From Sphingomonas sp. KR3-1 (lineage in GTDB: Bacteria > Pseudomonadota > Alphaproteobacteria > Sphingomonadales > Sphingomonadaceae), in the NCBI RefSeq assembly GCF_040049295.1, contig NZ_JBDZDQ010000001.1, forward strand, positions 1 to 64,000: DNA of 64,000 nucleotides. Direction: 5' to 3'. The position numbers and the translations under genes were made by a program. This document shows, piece after piece, positions 54,655 through 63,015 of this stretch. Below the pieces are notes generated by a model. The model was not told the DNA's origin. It did no database searches and saw only the letters and a list, made by a program, of their open reading frames with translations. Every line of letters begins with the position of its first letter. The first letter of the stretch is position 1.

Positions 54655-55350
54655 TCAGGCCAGGAACTCGCTCCAGCTGACCTTGCCGTCACCGTTGCGA
54701 TCGAGTTCCTGGAAGGGCGCGACATCGGGCTGCACGCCCTTGAACAGGAAGCTGCTCCAACCGGCGGCATATTCCCTGGGCGTCAACCTGCCATCGTGAT
54801 CGGCATCGAGCAGCGCGAAGCCGGCATGCAGCACGCGGAGCCGGCGCGCGGCATATTCGCCCAGGCTGATCTTGCCGTCGCGATTGCTGTCCGTGTCGGC
54901 GAAGCTGAAGTCCGCAGCCGCAACGGCAAAAGGCCGGATGCCGCGGACCTCGGGTGCCGAGGCGCGGCGCAGCGGCAGCGCCATCGTGCGATGCGCGCCG
55001 CAATGCAGCACCGGCTGCGGCCCGGTGCCATATTCGTCCGGCGTGAGGATCCCGTCGTGATTGCGGTCGACTGCCGCGAAGCCCGGCCGGAAATCGGGCG
55101 CTGCCGTCACCACCGAGGGCATTGCCAGCCCGAGTGCGCCGATCATCGCGGCAGCCGCAACCAGGCGCAGCCAGAGCCGCGGCGCCGGCGTGGGCGCAGG
55201 CGGCGCGCCGGCGATCCGCCCTTCGACGAAACCGCGCACCACGTCGCTCGCGGTCCGCCCCTCGGCCTGGCACTGCGCCATGAAGGCCCGCTTCACCGCA
55301 TGCGGCAGCCGCACCTCGATCGTGTCGCTCTTCTTCGGGGCTCGCATCAT
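54655..55350 (-). CDS. RHH-like N-terminus, membrane helix and EF-hand protein
   Basis: A 231-residue protein with an unusual order. Residues about 1-50 have the ribbon-helix-helix pattern (DTIEVRLPHAVKRAFMAQCQAEGRTASDVVRGFVEG), as seen in antitoxins and other DNA-binding proteins. About 65-90 is a transmembrane helix. Then follow EF-hand loops DRNHDGILTPDE, DSNRDGKISLGE, DADHDGRLTPRE and DRNGDGKVSWSE. The ATG at 55350 overlaps the comEC stop (ATGA), so the pair is translationally coupled. The combination is not one I recognise. Confidence 0.72.
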   Translation of the reverse strand: MMRAPKKSDTIEVRLPHAVKRAFMAQCQAEGRTASDVVRGFVEGRIAGAPPAPTPAPRLWLRLVAAAAMIGALGLAMPSVVTAAPDFRPGFAAVDRNHDGILTPDEYGTGPQPVLHCGAHRTMALPLRRASAPEVRGIRPFAVAAADFSFADTDSNRDGKISLGEYAARRLRVLHAGFALLDADHDGRLTPREYAAGWSSFLFKGVQPDVAPFQELDRNGDGKVSWSEFLA

Positions 55351-57509
55351 GGCGAAAGAAAACCGCCACCCCGCGCCGAAGGCCAGCGATTTCGTGTCCG
55401 GACATGCGGATCGGGTTGTTCCGGTTGATAGGGCGGCTGCACCTTGGGCGGGTCGCGCCATGGATGGTGCCCCGGCCCGCGGACGGTGGTGACGCGCGCG
55501 CCGGCAAAGGCGATCGCCACCCCGCCCGTCTTCGCCAGCGCCGGCTTGTCGAGCTTGAGCCAGCGCGGCGAACAGCCCGCCGGCAGGCGCCGGTCGCTTA
55601 TCATCACGTCGACGCTGCGGCACAGCGCAGTGAACTCGGCCCAGGGCAGCGGATAGCCGCTGCGCGTCGCCGCCACCCGCCAGACGCGGTCGCCAGCGCG
55701 GTGCTCGATCAGGCAAAGGTCGGCGCTGCACCGCGCCCCAGGCTCTTCGTCCAGCGCAGCAAGATCCTCCTCGGTGCCCGCGCTCTCGGCCAGCATGTCG
55801 CGGGTATAGTCCCCCGCCCGGTCGCGGAGCAGCGCGAAGCCGCCCTCAGGCATGCGGATCGCGAGGTGACGGCCATCGCCGGTGACGATCAGGTCGGGCG
55901 CCGGGGTCAGCAGCGCCCAGGCCATGCCGATCGCGAGCGGCACGCCGCCTGCCCAGCGCGCGCCGGTCCGCCACAGCGCGAGCCACAATCCGCCGACGAC
56001 CATCAGCGCATAGGCGCCGCCCGGCATCCCCGGCAACGCCGCGACGGAACCGGGCGCCCCGGCGGTAGTCCGCGCCAGCCAGAGCAGCAGGTGGAGCGCC
56101 TGGTCGGTCAGCCACCAGAACGGCCCGCCCAGCCCGACCAGGTCGAACAGCAGCGCCAGCGCCTCGAGCGGCATGATCACGAAGGTCGTCAGCGGGATCG
56201 CGACGATATTGGCGAGCGCGCCGTAAATGCCGGACTGGTGGAAGTGATAGAGCGCGATCGGTGCCAGCGCCGCCTCGACCAGCACGCCGGTGAGCAGCAA
56301 AGAGCCCAGTTCGCGCGCCAGCTTGGCGGGCAAGCCCTCGTCGCGCTTGCCGAACCAGCGCTTGATCCGCGGGCTCTCATGCACCGCGACGATTGCCGTC
56401 ACCGCGGCGAAGCTCAGCTGGAAGCTCGGGCCGGCCAGCGCCTCGGGCCAGCACAGCAGCACGATCACCGCACCCGCAGCGACCAGCCGCAGGGTGATCG
56501 CCTCGCGCCCCAGGCTCAGCGCGAGCAGCACCATCAGCGCGGCGACGCAGGAGCGGATCGTCGGCACCTCGGCGCCGGTAAGCCAGGTATAGCCGATCGC
56601 CGCCAGCGCACCCGCGCCCGCCGCGACCAGCGGCAACCGCCAGCGCAGCGCCAGCGTGGGGCTCAGCGCGAGCAGCTTGAGCACGAGCAGCATCGCCGCG
56701 GCAGTCACCGCGGTGACGTGCAGGCCGCTCACCGAGAGCAAATGCGCGAGGCCCGAACGCTGCATCGCCTGGACATCGTCATTGGTGATCGCACCCTGGT
56801 CGCCGGTTGCGAGCGCAGAGGCGATGCCGCCGGCGCTGCCTTCGAGTCGCGACTGGATATGCGCGGAGAGCGACGCGCGCAGGTCCGCGCCCGCCGCTTC
56901 CGCCGGCTTCATCACGGTCACCGGCGCGAAGCCCTTGCCCGTCGCGCCCAGCCCGGCGAACCAGGCGGCGCGGGCAAAGTCGTATCCGCCCGGCACCGCA
57001 GGCTCGGCCGGCGGCATCAGTCGCGCCCGCAACGCCAGAACGGCTCCCTTCGCAACACCCACCGGCACGTCCTTGGTGGCAAGATTGACGCGTATCCGCG
57101 GCGGCAGGTCGCTGCGCCCTGGCAGGAGCGTGACCCGCACCAGGTCGCGCGCCGGCAGCGGCTCGACTCGCACCACCCTGCCGGTCATCGCCACCACCGC
57201 CGGGCGCGCCAGTACCGGCGCCGCGACTCGCTCGGCGCGCCACCAGATCAGCGCACAGCCCAGTGCCAGCGCCAGCCCGCCGAGCAGCAGCGACCGCCCC
57301 AACCGCCCCGGCAGCGCGAGCCCGAGCAGCGCCACCGCGGCGGCGGCGAGCAGGAAGCCGGTCCAGCGCGCGGCATCGGGCAGCAGGAACCAGCCCGCGA
57401 TCCCGCCGCCCAGCGCGACGGGCAGCCATAAGGGGAGCTGCGCGCGCTCGGCCTCGAGCCAGTGCTCGATCGCCGCCGCACACTGGCGAAAGGCCGCCCC
57501 TGCCCCCAT
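55347..57509 (-). CDS. comEC: ComEC/Rec2 DNA uptake channel protein
   Basis: A 720-residue membrane protein: N-terminal DUF4131-type region (about residues 20-210), the Competence domain with several helices (GDQGAITNDDVQAMQRSGLAHLLSVSGLHVTAVT), and a C-terminal region without the metallo-beta-lactamase HxHxDH motif, as in other alphaproteobacterial forms. It forms the inner-membrane channel for transforming DNA. Start placed at 57509; an upstream ATG (57563) lacks an SD and would run further toward the divergent gltX start. Coupled to the downstream RHH/EF-hand gene. Confidence 0.9.
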   Translation of the reverse strand: MGAGAAFRQCAAAIEHWLEAERAQLPLWLPVALGGGIAGWFLLPDAARWTGFLLAAAAVALLGLALPGRLGRSLLLGGLALALGCALIWWRAERVAAPVLARPAVVAMTGRVVRVEPLPARDLVRVTLLPGRSDLPPRIRVNLATKDVPVGVAKGAVLALRARLMPPAEPAVPGGYDFARAAWFAGLGATGKGFAPVTVMKPAEAAGADLRASLSAHIQSRLEGSAGGIASALATGDQGAITNDDVQAMQRSGLAHLLSVSGLHVTAVTAAAMLLVLKLLALSPTLALRWRLPLVAAGAGALAAIGYTWLTGAEVPTIRSCVAALMVLLALSLGREAITLRLVAAGAVIVLLCWPEALAGPSFQLSFAAVTAIVAVHESPRIKRWFGKRDEGLPAKLARELGSLLLTGVLVEAALAPIALYHFHQSGIYGALANIVAIPLTTFVIMPLEALALLFDLVGLGGPFWWLTDQALHLLLWLARTTAGAPGSVAALPGMPGGAYALMVVGGLWLALWRTGARWAGGVPLAIGMAWALLTPAPDLIVTGDGRHLAIRMPEGGFALLRDRAGDYTRDMLAESAGTEEDLAALDEEPGARCSADLCLIEHRAGDRVWRVAATRSGYPLPWAEFTALCRSVDVMISDRRLPAGCSPRWLKLDKPALAKTGGVAIAFAGARVTTVRGPGHHPWRDPPKVQPPYQPEQPDPHVRTRNRWPSARGGGFLSP

Positions 57510-57591
57510 TTGAAGGGAGGCAGACCCCGTGCTAGGGGCGCCCTCGGCGGCTGAATGGGCCATCGGAAACACAGTCTGGGAGCAAGCTCGG

Positions 57592-59016
57592 TTGGGCGCA
57601 ACATCTGATACGGGTGCGAAACAGGTCGTCACGCGGTTCGCACCGTCCCCCACCGGGTTCCTGCACATCGGCGGCGCACGCACCGCGTTGTTCAACCTGC
57701 TCTATGCCCACCACCATTGCGGCAAGTTCCTGCTGCGCATCGAGGATACCGATCGCGCCCGCTCGACCGAGCCGGCGATCGCGGCGATCCTCGACGGCAT
57801 GCGCTGGCTGGGCCTCGACTGGGACGGCGACGAGGTGTTCCAGTTCTCCCGCGCCGCACGCCATGCCGAGGTGGCTCGCGAGATGCTGGCGAACGGCCAT
57901 GCCTACAAGTGCTTCGCCACCGCCGAGGAGCTCGAGGCGATGCGCGCCGAGCAGAAGGCGAACAAGCAGCCGCTGCGCTATGACGGCCGCTGGCGCGACC
58001 GCGATGAGGCCGAGGGCGGCAATGCGCCCTTCGTCATCCGCCTCAAGGCGCCGCGCGAAGGCAGCGTGACGATCCAGGACCATGTCCAGGGCGCAGTGAC
58101 CGTGAACAATGCCGAACTCGACGATCTCGTCCTGCTCCGCTCGGACGGCACGCCGACCTATATGCTCGCAGTGGTGGTCGACGATCACGACATGGGGGTG
58201 ACGCACGTCATCCGCGGCGACGATCATCTGAACAACGCGTTCCGCCAGCTGCCGATCTATCGCGCGATGGGCTGGGACGAGCCCGAATATGCGCACATCC
58301 CGCTGATCTTCAATCCGGACGGCACCAAGATGTCGAAGCGGAAGAACGCGGTGGCGGTCGACGAATATCGCGACGCGCTCGGCATCCTGCCCGAGGCGCT
58401 GTCCAACTATCTGCTGCGCCTCGGTTGGGGGCATGGCGACGACGAGATCATCAGCCGCGAACAGGCGATCGAGTGGTTCGAGCTGGCCGGCGTCGGCCGC
58501 AGCCCGTCGCGCTTCGACCTGAAGAAGCTCGAGAACCTGAACGGCCATTATATCCGTTCGGCAAGCGATGCGCGCCTGGCCGATCTGGTCGCGCCGCGAC
58601 TCGGTTTCGAACTTTCGGAATCGCAGCAGGATCTTTTGCGTCGCAGCATGGCAGAATTGAAACCTCGCGCCGCAAATCTCCTAGAATTGGCAGAGGGCGC
58701 GGCGTTTCTGTTTCGCACTCGCCCACTGGAATTGGACGACGGCGCCAAGGCTCTGCTAGAGGGCCAGGCGCGGGGCCTCCTCGCTCAGTTGCACACCGCA
58801 CTTGACGGTGTGGAAAGCTGGGATACGGAGGCGCTCGAAGCGGCGGTACGCACCGTCGCGGAAGATGCGGGTGTCAAGCTCGGTGCGACTGCGCAGCCTC
58901 TGCGCGCCGCGCTCACCGGGCGCCGGACCTCGCCGGGCATCTTCGACGTTCTGGCGCTGCTGGGACGCGAGGAGAGCCTGGCCCGTATCGCTGACCAGAT
59001 GACCGTGCCGGCCTGA
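57592..59016 (+). CDS. gltX: glutamate--tRNA ligase
   Basis: A class I synthetase of about 474 residues. The HIGH region is [21 protein letters not shown], and the KMSKS equivalent is GTKMSKRKN. It charges tRNA-Glu (and perhaps tRNA-Gln as the first step of the amidotransferase route). The start is uncertain: TTG 57592 follows GGGAG at nine bases, while GTG 57529 follows GGGAGG at eight bases but would add about 21 residues that are not typical. Divergent from comEC. Confidence 0.93.
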   Translation: MGATSDTGAKQVVTRFAPSPTGFLHIGGARTALFNLLYAHHHCGKFLLRIEDTDRARSTEPAIAAILDGMRWLGLDWDGDEVFQFSRAARHAEVAREMLANGHAYKCFATAEELEAMRAEQKANKQPLRYDGRWRDRDEAEGGNAPFVIRLKAPREGSVTIQDHVQGAVTVNNAELDDLVLLRSDGTPTYMLAVVVDDHDMGVTHVIRGDDHLNNAFRQLPIYRAMGWDEPEYAHIPLIFNPDGTKMSKRKNAVAVDEYRDALGILPEALSNYLLRLGWGHGDDEIISREQAIEWFELAGVGRSPSRFDLKKLENLNGHYIRSASDARLADLVAPRLGFELSESQQDLLRRSMAELKPRAANLLELAEGAAFLFRTRPLELDDGAKALLEGQARGLLAQLHTALDGVESWDTEALEAAVRTVAEDAGVKLGATAQPLRAALTGRRTSPGIFDVLALLGREESLARIADQMTVPA

Positions 59017-59048
59017 TCCCAGGCCCGGCCCAACATAGGACGACGTTT

Positions 59049-60332
59049 ATGAGCGACACCGCGAAGCTGCAGGTTCCGGGGAAGGATGTTGAATATCCGG
59101 TCCTTTCGGGCAGCGTCGGACCGGACGTCATCGACATCCGCAAGCTCTACGGCCAGACGGGCATGTTCACCTATGACCCCGGCTTCACGTCGACCGCGTC
59201 GTGCGAATCGGGCCTGACCTATATCGATGGCGACGAGGGCGTGCTGCTCCACCGCGGCTATCCGATCGGCCAGCTCGCCGAGCAGTCGAGCTTCATGGAA
59301 GTCGCTTACCTCCTGCTCAACGGCGAGCTGCCGAACCAGGACGAGCTGACCGGCTTCGAGAACACGATCACGCGCCACACCATGCTGCACGAGCAGCTGG
59401 CGACCTTCTATCGCGGCTTCCGCCGTGACGCGCACCCGATGGCGGTGATGTGCGGCGTCGCCGGCGCGCTTTCGGCCTTCTATCACGACTCGACCGACAT
59501 CACCGATCCGCAGCAGCGCATGATCGCGTCGCACCGCCTGATCGCCAAGATGCCGACGATCGCGGCGATGGCCTACAAGTACAGCGTCGGCCAGCCCTTC
59601 CTCTATCCGGACAACAAGCTCAGCTACACCGGCAACTTCCTGCGCATGACCTTCGGCGTGCCGGCGGAAGAATATGTGGTGAACCCGGTGATCGAGAAGG
59701 CGATGGACCGGATCTTCATCCTCCATGCCGATCACGAGCAGAACGCCTCGACCTCGACCGTGCGCCTCGCCGGTTCGTCGGGCGCGAACCCGTTCGCCTG
59801 CATCGCGGCCGGCATCGCCTGCCTGTGGGGCCCGGCGCATGGCGGCGCCAACGAGGCGGCGCTCAACATGCTGCGCGAGATCGGCCGTCCGGAGCGCATC
59901 CCCGAATATATCGCCCGCGCCAAGGACAAGAACGATCCGTTCCGCCTGATGGGCTTCGGTCACCGCGTCTACAAGAACTACGATCCGCGCGCGACCGTGA
60001 TGCAGAAGACCGTGCGCGAAGTGTTCGACGCGCTGAAGGTCAACGATCCGGTGTTCGACGTGGCGCTCCAGCTCGAAGAGATGGCGCTCAACGATCCGTA
60101 CTTCATCGAGAAGAAGCTGTTCCCGAACGTCGACTTCTATTCGGGCGTCATCCTCTCGGCGATCGGCTTCCCGACCACGATGTTCACCGCGCTGTTCGCG
60201 CTGGCCCGCACCGTGGGCTGGGTCGCGCAGTGGAACGAGATGATCTCGGATCCCGAGCAGAAGATCGGCCGCCCGCGCCAGCTCTACACGGGTCCGGTGC
60301 AGCGCGATTACGTGCCGGTCGGCAAGCGCTAA
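59049..60332 (+). CDS. gltA: citrate synthase
   Basis: A 427-residue citrate synthase (type II, hexameric in most proteobacteria). Active-site segments: [25 protein letters not shown] with the catalytic His, and [16 protein letters not shown]. It condenses oxaloacetate and acetyl-CoA in the TCA cycle. It follows gltX by 32 bases and ends at a strong terminator. Confidence 0.97.
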   Translation: MSDTAKLQVPGKDVEYPVLSGSVGPDVIDIRKLYGQTGMFTYDPGFTSTASCESGLTYIDGDEGVLLHRGYPIGQLAEQSSFMEVAYLLLNGELPNQDELTGFENTITRHTMLHEQLATFYRGFRRDAHPMAVMCGVAGALSAFYHDSTDITDPQQRMIASHRLIAKMPTIAAMAYKYSVGQPFLYPDNKLSYTGNFLRMTFGVPAEEYVVNPVIEKAMDRIFILHADHEQNASTSTVRLAGSSGANPFACIAAGIACLWGPAHGGANEAALNMLREIGRPERIPEYIARAKDKNDPFRLMGFGHRVYKNYDPRATVMQKTVREVFDALKVNDPVFDVALQLEEMALNDPYFIEKKLFPNVDFYSGVILSAIGFPTTMFTALFALARTVGWVAQWNEMISDPEQKIGRPRQLYTGPVQRDYVPVGKR

Positions 60333-60363
60333 GCCGCTTTCCTTCCCGTAACGGAACCAGATT

Positions 60364-60395
60364 CGCCGCTCCCGCCTTCGCGGGGGCGGCGATTT
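60364..60395 (+). terminator. terminator of gltA
   Basis: CGCCGCTCCCGC (60364-60375) and GCGGGGGCGGCG (60380-60391) pair with one G-U, with a CTTC loop and ATTT following. It lies 31 bases after the gltA stop and 40 bases before the next gene. Confidence 0.75.
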
Positions 60396-60398
60396 GCG

Positions 60399-60404
60399 TT
60401 AACC
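60399..60404 (+). promoter_or_regulatory. CtrA-like half-site (TTAACC)
   Basis: TTAACC lies 37 bases before the small membrane protein gene and just past the gltA terminator. Confidence 0.3.
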
Positions 60405-60435
60405 AACCCGCGGTCCAGCTTCTCGGAGTCGCGGA

Positions 60436-60678
60436 ATGCGCCAGAACATCCTGATCTTTGCCGGCATCCTGGGTTTCCTCGCCGGCGTGCTGTTCATGCT
60501 CCAGGGCCTGGGCGTGGTGCGCTGGCCGGTGACCAGCACGATGATCGACAGCCAGACCTGGGTGATACGCGGCGGCATCCTGGCGCTGCTCAGCGCGATC
60601 CTAGTCGGCGGCGTCCGCCTCGTCCCCACCCGCGCCGAGCGCAAGGCCGCGCGCCGGGCCGAGCGCGAGTTGCGCTGA
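60436..60678 (+). CDS. small two-helix membrane protein (80 aa)
   Basis: An 80-residue protein with two transmembrane helices (about residues 5-27 and 44-63) and a basic C-terminal tail (RAERKAARRAERELR), suggesting N-in topology with the tail in the cytosol. No named family. GGAG lies ahead of the ATG. A TTAACC word lies 37 bases upstream. Confidence 0.7.
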   Translation: MRQNILIFAGILGFLAGVLFMLQGLGVVRWPVTSTMIDSQTWVIRGGILALLSAILVGGVRLVPTRAERKAARRAERELR

Positions 60679-60694
60679 GCCCGGCGCCGACCGG

Positions 60695-62398
60695 TCAGGC
60701 CTTGCCGGTCAGCCGCTGCCGCCAATAGCTGGTGAAGAACACATTGCTCGGATCGCGCTTGGCGCGCAGCTCCAGGAACGCATCGAGCATCGGCAGCTGC
60801 GTGCGGTAGTGCTCGGCCCAATAGGGGAAGTCATAGGCCGGGACATATTTGCCCCAGTGCAGGCGGAACGGGATGCCGTTGTCGCGGAACAGGTCCCAAT
60901 ATTGCTGGAAGAACCCGCCCTTCACATTGGGCTCGCCGGCATTGGCGCGGAACCAGAACACGTCGAAGCGGACCACGCCGTCCTTGTATTCGTCGGTACC
61001 GTCGGAATAGCCCGCGCTCAGCCAGGCCTTGTCCGGCTTGGCGCCGTACACCTCGGTCGAATACCAGCCGACCGCAGCCTCGCCCTTGTCGACGAACATC
61101 TGGTTCATCAGCTGCATGCTGCGCTCGGTATATTGGATCGGCACCCAGATCTCGGTGAACTCGGTGCCCATCAATATGTCGTCGGCGGTGTTGTCCATGC
61201 ACAGGCTGCGCCAGTAGAAATCGTCGAACTTGGTCGGCCCGTCCTTGCCGGTCATCGGCTGGAAGATGCCCAGCGCCGTCGGGAACAGCTTGGCGAGCAG
61301 CCCGGGGAGCAGGATGAACACCAGCTCGGGGATCGCCATCACCACGGCGATGACCAGCGTCACCAGCAGCGCCGCGACGGCCGCGATCGGCGCCGAGACC
61401 TTGGGCGCCCAGAGCCGCGTCACGCAGTGCCAGTAGCGCACATAGCCGTGCACCAGCTTGGGCACCGCGCTGAAGCCCTTGTTGCCGAGCAGCGAGTAGA
61501 AGATCGAGCCGAGCAGCTGCTCGGTCCAGCCGCCCAGATCGGGGGTGAACTCCTGATAGGGCACCGGCTCGAAGCCCGGCGGTGGGGGCGTGTCGACGCG
61601 GTCGGACTGCCAGATCACCACGCGCTCGGCGCCCGGCTGCGGCCACCACAGCACCCGGCTATAGGGCGTATCCGTCAGGAACTGCTGCATCGAGGGCTGG
61701 GTCGCGGTGCCCGGGCCGAACAGGTCGATCGGGCACGTCGCATCGGTCGGCGTCGTCACTTCGTCGCCGACGACGCGGAAGCTCTTGTTGAGCTTGAGCC
61801 GCACCCGGGTGATCACGCCGAGCAGCCCCACCGACACGCGCATCGCATCGAATTCGGGATCGTCCAGCTCGATCCAGGCCACCTCGCCGCGGCCATCGAC
61901 CACGCGGAAGCCGATGATGTTGTCGAGCTCATATTGCAGCGATCCGCCCGACGAGCCGGTGCTGGCGAAGCCCGCCACGGTCTGGTGCGTGATCCCGCCC
62001 AGGTCATTGACGCCCCACCCCTTCTCGAAGAGCTGGAAGAGCAGGCTGTTGTCCAGGTCCGCACGGCCGAGCGGGTTGTAGGGATCGGCGCCCAGGTGGA
62101 TCCCGGCACCGGCCTCGACGATCCCGGCAGTCTCGTCGATCCATTGCAGGTCGTTGATCTTGTCGAGCGAGAGGTCGAGGTTGCTGCCGGCCGGCGGATG
62201 GCGGGTCAGCGTGCGATTCTGCGGCAGATTGTCCACCGGATCGGTGAAAATACTCCAGGCCGTCGAATGCGAGGCCCCGCGAACGCGGATCTGGAGACCG
62301 TTCGCCACCGCATATTTCACCAGATTGGCGACTTCGGTTTCATTGGCCGGATGATAATATCCGTCCACGCCCTTTCGAATAATGTGCTCCGCGACCAT
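60695..62398 (-). CDS. FAD-binding sugar-lactone oxidase with membrane insert
   Basis: A 567-residue VAO-type flavoprotein. The N-terminal FAD-binding domain has RVRGASHSTAW (in the position of the flavin-binding GGGHS), AGIVEAGAGIHLG and LLGVITRVRLKL. The C-terminal D-arabinono-1,4-lactone oxidase-like domain carries LHWGK. An unusual hydrophobic insert (about residues 335-375, APIAAVAALLVTLVIAVVMA) suggests membrane attachment. It would oxidise a sugar lactone or similar alcohol. The substrate is unclear. The gene is monocistronic. Confidence 0.8.
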   Translation of the reverse strand: MVAEHIIRKGVDGYYHPANETEVANLVKYAVANGLQIRVRGASHSTAWSIFTDPVDNLPQNRTLTRHPPAGSNLDLSLDKINDLQWIDETAGIVEAGAGIHLGADPYNPLGRADLDNSLLFQLFEKGWGVNDLGGITHQTVAGFASTGSSGGSLQYELDNIIGFRVVDGRGEVAWIELDDPEFDAMRVSVGLLGVITRVRLKLNKSFRVVGDEVTTPTDATCPIDLFGPGTATQPSMQQFLTDTPYSRVLWWPQPGAERVVIWQSDRVDTPPPPGFEPVPYQEFTPDLGGWTEQLLGSIFYSLLGNKGFSAVPKLVHGYVRYWHCVTRLWAPKVSAPIAAVAALLVTLVIAVVMAIPELVFILLPGLLAKLFPTALGIFQPMTGKDGPTKFDDFYWRSLCMDNTADDILMGTEFTEIWVPIQYTERSMQLMNQMFVDKGEAAVGWYSTEVYGAKPDKAWLSAGYSDGTDEYKDGVVRFDVFWFRANAGEPNVKGGFFQQYWDLFRDNGIPFRLHWGKYVPAYDFPYWAEHYRTQLPMLDAFLELRAKRDPSNVFFTSYWRQRLTGKA

Positions 62399-62674
62399 GA
62401 TGCCCCGCCCCTCTTCTATGGAAGAAAGCGCAGCATGTTTTCATGCCGTTTACTTGTCCATCGGCTGGCATCGGAGATTAGTCCGATCCGGGAGTTTCCA
62501 CATTTGCAGATAGTCTACAATTGCCGACCAGTGACCTGCCTTCATCTTGAACGACCCCGGGGGCGGATGACCGCGATGAATCTGTACCTCGGCTTACAAA
62601 TCGATTCAGCAACGCGACTCAATCGCCGCTCTATCGTTCTCGGCATGCGGGGAAGAGTTACGAGGAGAGACGAC
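62399..62674. other. 276-bp intergenic region, divergent promoters
   Basis: A/T-richer stretch between the oxidase (minus) and the basic secreted protein (plus). GAGGAGAG at 62662-62669 is the latter's ribosome-binding site. I see no terminator, repeat, RNA gene or clear -35/-10 pair. Confidence 0.5.
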
Positions 62675-62959
62675 ATGAATCTTGCCAAGCTGATTGCCGC
62701 GGCCGCCCTGGCCACTGTTGGCGTTGCGAGCGCCGCCACCCCGGCCGCTGCCGCTGCGCCGATCGCCACCACCAGCGTGGTCGCGCTCGCCGCTACGGCG
62801 CCTGCCGCGCAGGACTGGCGCCACCGCGACCGCTATGACCGTCACGAGCGCTGGGAGCGCAGCCGCTACTACAATCGTGGCCGCTATCATCGCAGCAGCC
62901 GCTATTGCCGCACCGAATGGCGTCATCATCGCCGCGTGCAGGTCTGCTATCGCCGCTAA
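62675..62959 (+). CDS. small exported Arg/His/Tyr-rich protein (94 aa)
   Basis: A 94-residue exported protein: signal peptide with AAAAA near residue 28, then a very basic aromatic region (DWRHRDRYDRHERWERSRYYNRGRYHRSSRYC) with two Cys near the end that may form a disulfide. Similar short basic exported proteins are common in sphingomonads and of unknown role. GAGGAGAG precedes the ATG. A terminator follows. Confidence 0.75.
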   Translation: MNLAKLIAAAALATVGVASAATPAAAAAPIATTSVVALAATAPAAQDWRHRDRYDRHERWERSRYYNRGRYHRSSRYCRTEWRHHRRVQVCYRR

Positions 62960-62978
62960 GCTAGCCTGAGGAGGCAGC

Positions 62979-63015
62979 AAGGGCGTCCGCCGGAAACGGC
63001 GGGCGCCCTTTTATT
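62979..63015. terminator. terminator between the basic protein and the kinase
   Basis: GGGCGTCCGCCG-GAAA-CGGCGGGCGCCC with an AA lead and CTTTTATT tail forms a strong intrinsic terminator for the plus-strand gene. Its end overlaps the stop of the converging kinase gene (63011-63013), so it may serve both. Confidence 0.8.
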
